Positions 10,465 to 18,678 of a stretch of 64,000 nucleotides of DNA are shown here, piece by piece. The DNA is from Anaerolineales bacterium (GTDB taxonomy: Bacteria; Chloroflexota; Anaerolineae; Anaerolineales; Villigracilaceae), in the NCBI GenBank assembly GCA_030583905.1, contig CP129481.1:806001-870000 (forward strand), in the 5' to 3' direction. Each line of letters begins with the position of its first letter. Within the stretch, counting starts at the first letter, position 1. Both the position numbers and the translations under genes were made by a program. The notes below the pieces were generated by a model. The model saw nothing but the letters and a program-made list of their open reading frames with translations, was not told where the DNA came from and did not search any database.

Positions 10465-11697
10465 ATGAAAGACATCCTTGCTCTCATCCCTGCGCGCGGC
10501 GGCTCGAAAGGCATTCCGCGCAAGAATATCCGCAGTTTTGCGGGCTATCCGCTGATCGCGTGGAGCATTGCCGCGGCGAAGCAATCCGCGCTGGTGACGC
10601 GGATCATCGTCTCGACGGATGATGAGGAGATCGCCGCCGTTGCCCGCGAGTGGGGCGCGGAAGTTCCATTCTTGCGTCCTGCTGAACTGGCGCAGGACAA
10701 GACCACCGACCTGCCCGTTTTCGAACATGCGCTCAAGTTTCTGGAAGAAGTCGAAGGGTACTATCCGGGTATTATTGTGCAGTTACGTCCCACATCTCCC
10801 ATCCGCCCCAAAGGGATGGTGGATGGCGCGGTCAGCATACTCTTGAATCACAAAGATGCAGATTGTGTGCGCGGAGTGGTCCCCGCGGCGCAGAATCCCT
10901 TCAAAATGTGGCGCTTCAACGGCGAGGAGAAACCGCTTTATCCCCTGCTCGAAGTGGACGGCATCCCCGAGCCATACAATGCGCCGCGACAGATCCTGCC
11001 GCCGGTCTACTGGCAGACGGGGCATATCGATGCCATCCGCCTGGCGACGATCACGAATAAGAAGTCGTTGACGGGTGATGTCATTTACCCGCTGGTGATC
11101 GACCCGAAATACACGGTGGATATCGATACGCCAGCCGATTGGGTGAAGTATGAAACGGTTATCTACGGCGGGTTGGATGTGGTCTCGCCGGGCGAGTCCC
11201 GCCGACGGATGCCTGAGACTGTCCAGATGATCATCTGCGATTTCGACGGCGTGGTAACGGATAATCTCGTCCTGACCGATGAGAAGGGCAGGGAGTCTGT
11301 CGCCGCTTCGCGCAGTGACAGTATGCACATCAAAACCCTGCGCGAAAAAGGCGTGGAGGTGATGATCCTGTCATCGGAGCCGAATCCCGTTGTGAAGGCG
11401 CGGGCGAAAAAGATGGGGGTGGAGGTAATTCACGGGATCGGGATGCAGGATAAAGGTCGTGTGATGCGTGAAGTCCTTGAGCAGAAAAAGGTCAAAGCGG
11501 AGAACGTCATCTATATTGGCAATGACTTGAATGACCTGCCCTGTTTCGAGGTTGCGGGCTGGTCGGTGGCGGTTGCGGATGCGTATCCCGAGGTCATCCG
11601 CGCGGCGGATTATGTGTTGACAAAGAATGGCGGACACGGCGCGGTGCGTGAGTTGTGCGAATTGGTGTTGAAGCAATTATCTCAAAAGGAGAATTAA
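10465..11697 (+). CDS. neuA: CMP-nonulosonate cytidylyltransferase fused to KDO8P-type phosphatase
   Basis: Residues 1-235 are a CMP-sugar synthetase with the signature PARGGSKGIPRKN (about 9-21) and RPTSPIRP. Residues 250-405 are a HAD phosphatase of the C0 (KDO-8-phosphate) type, with catalytic DFDGVVTDN starting at D259 and IGNDLNDLPCF as the Mg-binding motif. The protein should activate a nonulosonic acid with CTP and, in the same chain, remove the phosphate left by a 9-phosphate synthase product or serve a structural role as in animal CMAS. The GGAG site lies 5 nt before ATG 10465. The sugar could be neuraminic, legionaminic or a related acid. Confidence 0.88.
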   Translation: MKDILALIPARGGSKGIPRKNIRSFAGYPLIAWSIAAAKQSALVTRIIVSTDDEEIAAVAREWGAEVPFLRPAELAQDKTTDLPVFEHALKFLEEVEGYYPGIIVQLRPTSPIRPKGMVDGAVSILLNHKDADCVRGVVPAAQNPFKMWRFNGEEKPLYPLLEVDGIPEPYNAPRQILPPVYWQTGHIDAIRLATITNKKSLTGDVIYPLVIDPKYTVDIDTPADWVKYETVIYGGLDVVSPGESRRRMPETVQMIICDFDGVVTDNLVLTDEKGRESVAASRSDSMHIKTLREKGVEVMILSSEPNPVVKARAKKMGVEVIHGIGMQDKGRVMREVLEQKKVKAENVIYIGNDLNDLPCFEVAGWSVAVADAYPEVIRAADYVLTKNGGHGAVRELCELVLKQLSQKEN

Positions 11698-11699
11698 GA

Positions 11700-12581
11700 A
11701 TGGCTCGTGAAATTAAATTTGGAAAGCGGATGATCGGTGACGGGCATCCTGCTTACGTCATTGCGGAAATTGGAATCAATCATAACGGTGATATCGAAAT
11801 TGCAAAGAAGATCATCGATGCGGCGGTGCATGCCGGTGCGGATGCGGTGAAGTTCCAGAAGCGCACGCCGGAGATCGCCACGCCGCCCGAACAGCAAAAG
11901 CAAATGCGCGAGACGCCGTGGGGCTACATTACTTATTTGGATTATCGTTACAAGGTCGAGTTCAACGAAGAGCAGTATCGCGAGATCGACCGCTATTGCA
12001 AGGAAAAGGGCATTGACTGGATGGTTTCGGTGTGGGATGAGCCGTCGGTGGATTTCATGGAGAAGTTCGATACGCCTGCGTATAAAGTTCCATCCGCTTC
12101 GCTGACCGATCATAACTTGCTGAAGTACGTCCGCCAGACGGGCAAGCCCGTCATTATCTCCACGGGCATGTCCACGATGGAGCAAATTCACAAAGGCGTG
12201 AATGTGGTCGGTGATGACAATCTTGTCATCATGCATTGCACCAGCACCTATCCGTGCGAACCTGAAGAATTGAATCTTAAGATGGTCGAAACGCTCCGCA
12301 AGGAATTCCCGAAGAATCCGATCGGGTATTCGGGTCACGAAGTGGGATTGGTCCCTTCGGCGGTTGCGATCGCGTTGGGTGCGTCATCCATCGAGCGCCA
12401 CATCACGCTTGACCGCGCCATGTGGGGCAGCGACCAGGCGGCATCTGTGGAGCCGGGCGGCTTTGAGCGTTTGGTCAAATACATCCGCGTGACCGAAGCG
12501 TCGCTTGGCGATGGCGTGAAGCGCGTGTACGAATCCGAAAAGGGTTCGTTGAAGAAACTCCGCCGCGTGGCAAACGAATAA
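11700..12581 (+). CDS. neuB: N-acetylneuraminate/legionaminate synthase family protein
   Basis: The 293-residue protein shows the NeuB family features: IAEIGINHNGD (about residues 21-31), VKFQKR, STGMST and a conserved GYSGHE. These enzymes condense phosphoenolpyruvate with a six-carbon amino sugar to give a nonulosonic acid. It lacks the C-terminal SAF (antifreeze-like) domain of about 60 residues found in longer NeuB proteins, so it is a short form. ATG 11700 follows an AGGAG site at 11688-11691 inside the end of neuA, two bases after whose stop it starts, so the pair is translationally linked. Confidence 0.88.
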   Translation: MAREIKFGKRMIGDGHPAYVIAEIGINHNGDIEIAKKIIDAAVHAGADAVKFQKRTPEIATPPEQQKQMRETPWGYITYLDYRYKVEFNEEQYREIDRYCKEKGIDWMVSVWDEPSVDFMEKFDTPAYKVPSASLTDHNLLKYVRQTGKPVIISTGMSTMEQIHKGVNVVGDDNLVIMHCTSTYPCEPEELNLKMVETLRKEFPKNPIGYSGHEVGLVPSAVAIALGASSIERHITLDRAMWGSDQAASVEPGGFERLVKYIRVTEASLGDGVKRVYESEKGSLKKLRRVANE

Positions 12582-12589
12582 AAGAATGT

Positions 12590-12650
12590 ACCGCGAAGAA
12601 CGCTAAGATCGCAAAGGAAAAACTTGGCGGACTTTGCGCGCTTCGCGGTT
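12590..12650 (+). repeat. Imperfect 9-bp-period intergenic element with inverted ends
   Basis: After neuB the sequence reads as three degenerate 9-mers (CGCGAAGAA, CGCTAAGAT, CGCAAAGGA). The element starts with ACCGCGAAG and ends with its complement CTTCGCGGT about 40 nt later. This type of element occurs between genes in many high-GC genomes; I see no coding function. Confidence 0.45.
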
Positions 12651-12659
12651 GAATAACGC

Positions 12660-13514
12660 ATGAGTATTATCCGAAAACTTCGCCGCACGTTACGACCTGC
12701 AGGGAAAACTGCCCAAGCCATTTGGCGATGGAAGCGGTTTTCGTTCAACGATGCCCCGCCCATCTTCGGCAACTCCAAACCGAAGAGCGGATCGCATCTG
12801 TTGTTGCAGATCCTCAACGGTTTCACGCAGATCATGCCGTATCGTTATGTGGATGCGGACCCCGTGCGGACGATTGAAAAGAATGGAAGAAGAAAGACGA
12901 AAGAAGAAATTCTGGATGAATTAAAACAAATTCCGGATGGTGTCATCGGTTGGGGCTATGTGGATGCAACGCCCGAGAACGCTTCTTTCCTGATCCAGAC
13001 CGGGCGCGTCAACTTTTTCATTTATCGTGACCCGCGCGACATGCTCGTCTCGCAGGTCTTCTTCGCAACCGATATGCATGAAGAGCATGGCATGCACGCC
13101 CACTACAAATCCCTGCCTGATTTTGGCGCAAGGCTTAATGTGGCGATCACAGGCATTGACAAAGACGGCTTGAAAATGGTCAGCGTCAAACAACGGTATG
13201 AAGGTGTGTTCGCGTGGCTCAAACAGAAGAATGTGATGTGCATCCGCTTCGAAGACCTGATCAACAACCGCGATGCGACACTCTTATCCATGCTCGATGA
13301 AGTGGAAAAGACAGGCTATAAAATCCTCACGCCGCGCGAAAAGGCGCTGTCCATTTTGGTCGAAGCCATTCAGCCGAAGAAAAGTCACACCTTCCGTTCG
13401 GGGAAGACGGGCGGCTGGACACAGCACTTCACCGCAGAGCACAAGAAACTTTTCAAAGAAGTCGCAGGGGATTTGCTGGTCAGGCTTGGTTATGAAAAAA
13501 GCAATGATTGGTAG
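12660..13514 (+). CDS. PAPS-dependent sulfotransferase family protein (paralog 2)
   Basis: The 284-residue protein has a 5'-phosphosulfate loop (SKPKSGSHLLLQ, about residues 39-50), the 3'-phosphate loop YRDPRDMLVS (about 121-130) and the C-terminal TFRSGKTGGWTQHF signature that corresponds to the RKGxxGDWK region of classical sulfotransferases. Its last 45 residues are close to those of the genes at 2405 and 15808, all ending in an acidic/Asn-Trp tail. It is probably cytosolic and sulfates a sugar nucleotide, lipid-linked glycan or similar acceptor. The next gene starts 6 bases after its stop. Confidence 0.82.
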   Translation: MSIIRKLRRTLRPAGKTAQAIWRWKRFSFNDAPPIFGNSKPKSGSHLLLQILNGFTQIMPYRYVDADPVRTIEKNGRRKTKEEILDELKQIPDGVIGWGYVDATPENASFLIQTGRVNFFIYRDPRDMLVSQVFFATDMHEEHGMHAHYKSLPDFGARLNVAITGIDKDGLKMVSVKQRYEGVFAWLKQKNVMCIRFEDLINNRDATLLSMLDEVEKTGYKILTPREKALSILVEAIQPKKSHTFRSGKTGGWTQHFTAEHKKLFKEVAGDLLVRLGYEKSNDW

Positions 13515-13520
13515 GGCGGA

Positions 13521-15158
13521 GTGAACGACTTCATCACCCAACGCATCAAACGTGGACTTGTCCGCAGGCTCAATAATCTCAGAATCGCATCGGTTGCGCG
13601 CGAAGTGGCTGGCAAAGAGCCAACTGCTTCTGGTGCGCCAGTGGTATTTTTCAAAGCATCTTCCGGCATTGACGACCTCTCCTGGAACAGCGGATTTCAC
13701 CTGCTGGCTTCGTGGGCGTTCCGTTTGCATGGAATTCCAGTGGCATATTTTGCCTGCCATTCCGGCATGAGCAAGTGTGTGCTGGGAACGAATCGGGATC
13801 ATCCGCATAAAGAGATGCCGTGCAAGTCGTGTGTGATGCAGTCGAAGACGTTGTATAAAAACGTTAAAACGTTTGAAGGTTCGAATGTTTCAACGTCGAG
13901 CGTCAATTGGTTCGATTTTCAGCGCGACGAACAACTCGCATCCCGTATCTCGTCCCTTTCCATCTCCGAACTTTCCGCGTTTCAATATCAAGATATTCCC
14001 CTCGGCGCATTATGCCTGCCCGGTCTGCGCTGGATACTCCGCATTCATCATTTGGAAGATGACGAGAACACGCGTTATCTTCTGCGGGAGTACATCCTGT
14101 CCGCATGGAATGTGGCGCGGAAGTTCTCGGACTTTCTCGATCAGACCCAGCCGAGGGCTGTGCTGGTTTTCAATGGGCAGTTCTTCCCCGAAGCGACGGC
14201 GCGCTACATCGCCCAAAAACGCGGACTGCGCGTCATCACGCATGAGGTCGGGTTACAGCCTGCAACCGCCTATTTCACCGAAGGCGAAGCGACGGCGTAT
14301 CCCATTCACATCCCTGACGAATTTGAACTGAACGATGTGCAAAACGCCAAACTCGACGCTTATCTGGCGAAGCGGTTTCAGGGTGACTTTACGATGGCGG
14401 GCATCAAATTCTGGGCAGATATGAAGGGATTGGACGAGTCATTCCTGCAAAAAGCGGCGGGATTCAGACAGATCGTCCCCATCTTTACCAATGTCATTTT
14501 CGATACCAGCCAGCCGCATGCCAACACGGTCTTTGAAGATATGTTCGATTGGCTGGATATGGCATTGGATGTGATAAAAGAAAATCCCGATACGCTGTTC
14601 GTCATCCGCGCACACCCAGACGAGTTGCGGGTGAGAAAATCCAGCCGTGAGACGGTCGAAGGTTGGGTGGCAAGCCGCGGCGTGGACAAAGAAGCGAATG
14701 TCGTTTTTGTCGGTCCGCGTGAGGTGTTGAGTTCCTACGAGTTGATCCAAAGATCCAAGTTCGTCATGGTCTATAACTCCACCATCGGCTTGGAAGCGTC
14801 CATCATGGGCGCGGCGGTGCTGTGCGCGGGCAAGGCGCGCTTCACGCAATACCCGACGGTGTTTTTTCCGCAGACGGTGGATGATGTAAAACGAAAGATG
14901 AGAGAATTTTTGGCGGCTGATTCGATTGATGTCCCGCCTGAGTTCAAACGCAACGCGCGCAGATTTTTGTATTACCAACTGTACCGCACGTCCCTGCCGT
15001 TCGGTAATTTCTTGGAACCCTCTGTGCGGACGACGCAGACGAAGTTGAAATTGTTTGAGTTGGACGATTTGCTGAAATCCGAATCAATAAAAGCGATTTT
15101 GGATGGCGTGCTGAACGACGGGGACTTTCTGTTGAAGGAACCTACTCCTCCAGCGTAA
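13521..15158 (+). CDS. Capsule-type polysaccharide biosynthesis protein
   Basis: The 545-residue protein has a two-domain GT-B-like layout, with a glutamate/histidine-containing stretch (VITHEVG, about residues 237-243) and a C-terminal nucleotide-binding-like region (YNSTIGLEASIMGAAVLCAG, about 417-436) of the type seen in KpsC/KpsS and related capsule proteins. A Cys cluster (CVLGT...CKSC) near residue 88 recalls a metal site. GTG 13521 is the likely start, with a GGCGGA stretch just upstream and the previous stop 6 bases away. Possible role: a glycosyltransferase acting on an acidic sugar. The family match is from pattern only. Confidence 0.6.
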   Translation: MNDFITQRIKRGLVRRLNNLRIASVAREVAGKEPTASGAPVVFFKASSGIDDLSWNSGFHLLASWAFRLHGIPVAYFACHSGMSKCVLGTNRDHPHKEMPCKSCVMQSKTLYKNVKTFEGSNVSTSSVNWFDFQRDEQLASRISSLSISELSAFQYQDIPLGALCLPGLRWILRIHHLEDDENTRYLLREYILSAWNVARKFSDFLDQTQPRAVLVFNGQFFPEATARYIAQKRGLRVITHEVGLQPATAYFTEGEATAYPIHIPDEFELNDVQNAKLDAYLAKRFQGDFTMAGIKFWADMKGLDESFLQKAAGFRQIVPIFTNVIFDTSQPHANTVFEDMFDWLDMALDVIKENPDTLFVIRAHPDELRVRKSSRETVEGWVASRGVDKEANVVFVGPREVLSSYELIQRSKFVMVYNSTIGLEASIMGAAVLCAGKARFTQYPTVFFPQTVDDVKRKMREFLAADSIDVPPEFKRNARRFLYYQLYRTSLPFGNFLEPSVRTTQTKLKLFELDDLLKSESIKAILDGVLNDGDFLLKEPTPPA

Positions 15159-15747
15159 TGTATTTCTTCTTCTGCTTCCTCTTCGGGTTGATTCCCTCCA
15201 ACCCTGCAAACGCATTCTGAATGGACTGCATATCCGCTTCGATGTCATCCGTAAGATGGAAGGTCTCTCCCACATGGGCGGTCTTCTGTTTCCCATCCAC
15301 CTTTGCCATCACAATGGGAAGCCCCGCTTTTTTTGCGATGTGATAGAAACCGCGCTTCCACTCGGTGACATGATGCCGCGTCCCCTCGGGGGCGATGACA
15401 AGAATGAGTTTCTCCGAACGGTTGAACGCCTCCACCATTTGGTCCACCAGCCCGGTGGATTTTTTTCGGTCAACAGGGATGCCGCCGCACCAGTAAAAGA
15501 ACCAGCCATGCGGTGGGCGGAATAATTCCGCCTTGCCCATGTAGCGCACATCCGCTTTGAGGTGGAAAATGATGCCGAGGAACAGGACAAAATCCCAGTT
15601 CGAGGTATGAGGCGCGCCGATGATGATGAATTTCGGGATGTCGGGCAATGTCCCTTCCACGCGCCATCCGCGCAGGCGCATGATCGATGCACTGATGAGG
15701 CGGAAGATCGGGCTGAGAATGGGAGTGGTGAAGATGGTGGTTTTCAT
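15142..15747 (-). CDS. PlsC-like acyltransferase
   Basis: The 201-residue protein has the acyltransferase H-x4-D motif (HTSNWD, about residues 47-52) and the glycerol-binding APEGTR motif (about 118-123) of the 1-acylglycerol-3-phosphate acyltransferase superfamily, plus a hydrophobic N-terminus that would place it at the membrane. It is convergent with the capsule-type gene and overlaps its last 17 bases. It could act in phospholipid synthesis or acylate a glycolipid; the glycan neighbourhood does not decide this. Confidence 0.78.
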   Translation of the reverse strand: MKTTIFTTPILSPIFRLISASIMRLRGWRVEGTLPDIPKFIIIGAPHTSNWDFVLFLGIIFHLKADVRYMGKAELFRPPHGWFFYWCGGIPVDRKKSTGLVDQMVEAFNRSEKLILVIAPEGTRHHVTEWKRGFYHIAKKAGLPIVMAKVDGKQKTAHVGETFHLTDDIEADMQSIQNAFAGLEGINPKRKQKKKYITLEE

Positions 15748-15807
15748 GTGACGTTAAACCCTGAAAGGCAAATTACGGCACGACAAAATCTGTGGTTAAA
15801 TAACCGC

Positions 15808-16656
15808 ATGGATTTAAAATCGTCGCTCCGTTTCACAGTGTATCACAGTGAGAAAATCCTGCAACGCCTGCGCTTCTTCTCCCAACCTGCCGACCTGCCC
15901 ATCCTGCTCGGTATTTCATTTCCAAAAAGCGGCACGCATCTGCTCGATCAGATCCTGCTCGGTTTTTCGAACGTCGCGCCGTACGCCAAGCGCGTGCATT
16001 CGTTCTATGCCGAGTACGAAGGCGAAAGCGGAAAAAAACGCGACCCGCAACAGGCGCTCGGCTGGCTCAACTCGCTCCGTCCGCGTGATGTCGCTTCCGC
16101 ACATCTCTTTGCCAGACCCGAAGCTGTTGCCCGTGTGTGTTCCGAAAAGTTCGTGCCCTACTTTATCTTCCGCGACCCGCGCGATGTGGTCGTCTCGCAC
16201 GTCTTCTACGTCACCGACATGGAAACGCGCCACGCCCATCACGCCTATTACAAATCCCTGCCTGATTTTGAAGCACGGCTGAAGGTCAGCATTCTGGGGC
16301 GACCCGATGCGGATATCGAATTCCCGAACATCGCCGAACGCTTTACTCCCTACATGGATTGGCTGAATCATCCCGAAGTGTTGACGATCCACTTTGAAGA
16401 TTTGATCCATGCCCGCGCAGAGACGTTGACCAAAATCATGGATCATTTCCTCGAACGTGTTCCGCTTCCCACTCCCCGACAGTTGATCCTTGATTCTCTC
16501 GAAGCCTCCATCAACCCGACAAAATCCCCGACCTTCCGCTCAGGGAAAACAGGCGAATGGAAGAAATATTTCACCGACGGGCATAAGAGGATTTTCAAAG
16601 AAGCGGCTGGGGATTTGTTGATCAAACTAGGCTACGAAAAGGATAATAATTGGTAG
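15808..16656 (+). CDS. PAPS-dependent sulfotransferase family protein (paralog 3)
   Basis: The 282-residue protein has the loops SFPKSGTHLLDQI (about residues 38-50) and FRDPRDVVVSH (about 119-129) and the C-terminal TFRSGKTGEWKKYF. It resembles the gene at 12660 along its whole length, including YYKSLPDFEARL. ATG 15808 is chosen because it matches the length of that paralog; the open frame extends upstream but overlaps the antisense acyltransferase. A TTAAAT box ends 6 nt before the ATG, so its message may be leaderless. Its stop codon lies in the first arm of a hairpin. Confidence 0.82.
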   Translation: MDLKSSLRFTVYHSEKILQRLRFFSQPADLPILLGISFPKSGTHLLDQILLGFSNVAPYAKRVHSFYAEYEGESGKKRDPQQALGWLNSLRPRDVASAHLFARPEAVARVCSEKFVPYFIFRDPRDVVVSHVFYVTDMETRHAHHAYYKSLPDFEARLKVSILGRPDADIEFPNIAERFTPYMDWLNHPEVLTIHFEDLIHARAETLTKIMDHFLERVPLPTPRQLILDSLEASINPTKSPTFRSGKTGEWKKYFTDGHKRIFKEAAGDLLIKLGYEKDNNW

Positions 16657-16678
16657 GGGCGAGGTTATCTCGCCCCTA
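16654..16678 (+). repeat. Intergenic hairpin element
   Basis: A perfect 10-bp stem (TAGGGGCGAG with CTCGCCCCTA) and 5-nt loop begin with the TAG stop of the sulfotransferase gene and end 10 bases before the next ATG. It matches the GTAGGGGCGA/TCGCCCCTAC element type seen elsewhere in the window. There is no T-tract. Confidence 0.65.
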
Positions 16679-16687
16679 GAGTGAAAT

Positions 16688-17617
16688 ATGAACTGCTCCA
16701 TCGTCATCCGCGCATATAACGAAGAGAAGCATATTGGGCGTTTGCTGGAAGGAATTCGTCAGCAGACCATCAAAGATGTGGAAGTGATTCTCGTTGATTC
16801 AGGATCGACTGATGCAACCGTTTCCGTTGCGGAATCTTTTGGCGCGAAGGTCGTTCATATACCGTCAGTGGAGTTTACGTTTGGGCGGTCGCTCAACTTT
16901 GGGGTCCGCGAAGCAGGAAGCGAATTCATCGTCGTTGCCAGCGCGCACGTCTATCCTGTCTATCCTGATTGGCTGGAGACGTTACTGCGTCCATTGCAGG
17001 ATGAAAAAGTTGCTCTCACTTATGGAAAACAACGCGGATACGAAGGCTCGAAGTTTTCCGAGCATCAGATTTTCCATCAGTGGTATCCCGATGTGAGCAA
17101 TTTCGATCAAGCCACCGCGTTCTGCAACAATGCCAATTCTGCCATTCGTAAAAAACTATGGGAACAGCACGCGTATGATGAAACGCTGACGGGGCTCGAA
17201 GATTTGGAGTGGGGCAAATGGGCGAAGGGACAAGGCTTCAAGATCGCCTACGCCGCCGAAGCGGAGATCGTCCACGTCCACAACGAGACGCCGCGCGGAG
17301 TGTACAACCGCTACCGACGCGAAGCGATGGCATTACGGCGCATCTACCCCGAAGCGCATTTTAATTTCTACGATTTTCTCCGTTTGACTTTTACGAATAT
17401 TGTGAGTGATCTCTGGCATGCCGCCCGTGAAGGTGTGTTTCTGAAAAGTTTCGCTTCGATCTTCTGGTTCCGTTTCATGCAGTTTCATGGTACGCGAATT
17501 GGTCACCGTGAGACGAGCCTGGTCACGCCGCAACTGCGGGAGACGTTCTATTATGCGCGGGAACGCAAAATGAAAGATAAAAGAAAAAGGGCTGTAGAAC
17601 CAATTAAGTACGATTGA
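16688..17617 (+). CDS. Family 2 glycosyltransferase
   Basis: The 309-residue protein opens with SIVIRAYNEEKHIG (residues 4-17), and VDSGSTDATV (about 37-46) is the GT-A nucleotide-sugar binding region of family 2. It lacks membrane helices, and the C-terminal region is basic, so it is probably a peripheral inner-face enzyme. It would add a sugar to a growing chain or a lipid carrier in the glycan locus and is the last gene before a strong terminator. Confidence 0.85.
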   Translation: MNCSIVIRAYNEEKHIGRLLEGIRQQTIKDVEVILVDSGSTDATVSVAESFGAKVVHIPSVEFTFGRSLNFGVREAGSEFIVVASAHVYPVYPDWLETLLRPLQDEKVALTYGKQRGYEGSKFSEHQIFHQWYPDVSNFDQATAFCNNANSAIRKKLWEQHAYDETLTGLEDLEWGKWAKGQGFKIAYAAEAEIVHVHNETPRGVYNRYRREAMALRRIYPEAHFNFYDFLRLTFTNIVSDLWHAAREGVFLKSFASIFWFRFMQFHGTRIGHRETSLVTPQLRETFYYARERKMKDKRKRAVEPIKYD

Positions 17618-17640
17618 GAGTGATGAGAAATTTAATGATA

Positions 17641-17670
17641 AACGCCTGCATTAAAATGCAGGCGTTTTCT
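17641..17670. terminator. Terminator closing the glycan locus
   Basis: The stem AACGCCTGCA (17641-17650) with TGCAGGCGTT (17657-17666), 6-nt loop, is followed by TTTCTT. It lies between the convergent GT2 and pfkA genes and can serve the plus strand; the minus strand has a weaker T-run. Confidence 0.8.
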
Positions 17671-17703
17671 TGGTGGAAGAAAAACAAATCCAGAATTGAT
17701 AAC

Positions 17704-18678
17704 CTACCTGGCTAAAACCTCCGCCATGTGGACATATTCCATATTCACTTTCCGTTTGTTCGAGATCACATCCACCAGCGGGATATATTCGATGCCTTTG
17801 CCTTTGAGACCGGTCATCACGCCGTCCTTGCCTGCGACCAGCGCCTCCACGGCTTTGACGCCCATGCGTGAAGCCAGCAGACGATCATATGCCGTCGGCG
17901 AACCTCCGCGCTGAATGTGACCGAGGATGGTCATGCGTGTCTTGAAACCGACATCCATTCCGTCAATTTTTGCCGCCAATTCGGTCGTGCGGACCGCCGA
18001 GCCTTCCGCGTTGATGATGATCGCATGGGTTTTGCCGCGTTTGTACGCCTCCTCGATGGCTTTTGCCACCTCGTCCACGGTGGCGGGCGCTTCGGGGATC
18101 AGGACGATCTCCGCGCCGCAGACGATGCCCGCCATCACGGCAAGATAACCGCTGTTGCGTCCCATTGTTTCGACTAGGAATGCCCGCTGGTGTGACGAAG
18201 CCGTGTCGCGTAATTTATCCACCGCATCCATGATGGTGTTCATGGCGGTGTCCGTGCCGATGGCGATGTTCGTGCCCCAAATGTCGTTATCAATACTGCC
18301 GGGGATGCCGATCACTTTGATGCCCTGCTGCTGGAGCGCATACGCGCCGTTCAGCGAACCTTCCCCGCCGATGATGATCAGCGCGTCCATGCCGGCTTCG
18401 TTCATCTTACGGATCGCCTCACGCTGACCGGACGGCTCCATGAAGCGCTTGCTGCGGCTGGTCTGCAGGACGGTCCCGCCGCGCTGGAGGATGCCACCCA
18501 CATCGCGCGCGCCGAGGGGTTTGAACTCGCCGCTCACCAGCCCTTCGAACCCGTGCATCACACCGATCACGTTCATATTGTTGCCAAGCGCCGTCCGCAC
18601 CACCGCGCGGATCGCCGCATTCATACCGGGCGCATCGCCTCCGGATGTCATGATACCGATCGTAGATTTATCTGCCAT
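17704..18678 (-). CDS. pfkA: ATP-type 6-phosphofructokinase
   Basis: The 324-residue protein carries GGDAPGMNA near the N-terminus, GGEGS, PGSIDND and VETMGR, all group A phosphofructokinase motifs. It phosphorylates fructose 6-phosphate in glycolysis. The glycines in GGEGS and PGSIDND (equivalent to Gly104 and Gly124 of the E. coli enzyme) predict ATP rather than pyrophosphate as donor. The residue equivalent to Asp103 is Glu, which is a mild oddity. ATG 18678 lies 11 bases inside the end of rnz, so the two genes form a coupled minus-strand operon; longer starts would extend deep into rnz. Confidence 0.92.
   Translation of the reverse strand: MADKSTIGIMTSGGDAPGMNAAIRAVVRTALGNNMNVIGVMHGFEGLVSGEFKPLGARDVGGILQRGGTVLQTSRSKRFMEPSGQREAIRKMNEAGMDALIIIGGEGSLNGAYALQQQGIKVIGIPGSIDNDIWGTNIAIGTDTAMNTIMDAVDKLRDTASSHQRAFLVETMGRNSGYLAVMAGIVCGAEIVLIPEAPATVDEVAKAIEEAYKRGKTHAIIINAEGSAVRTTELAAKIDGMDVGFKTRMTILGHIQRGGSPTAYDRLLASRMGVKAVEALVAGKDGVMTGLKGKGIEYIPLVDVISNKRKVNMEYVHMAEVLAR

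Noticed and set aside
15562..15807. Upstream extension of the third sulfotransferase
   Set aside because: It overlaps the antisense PlsC-like gene and lengthens the protein beyond its paralog without any motif.
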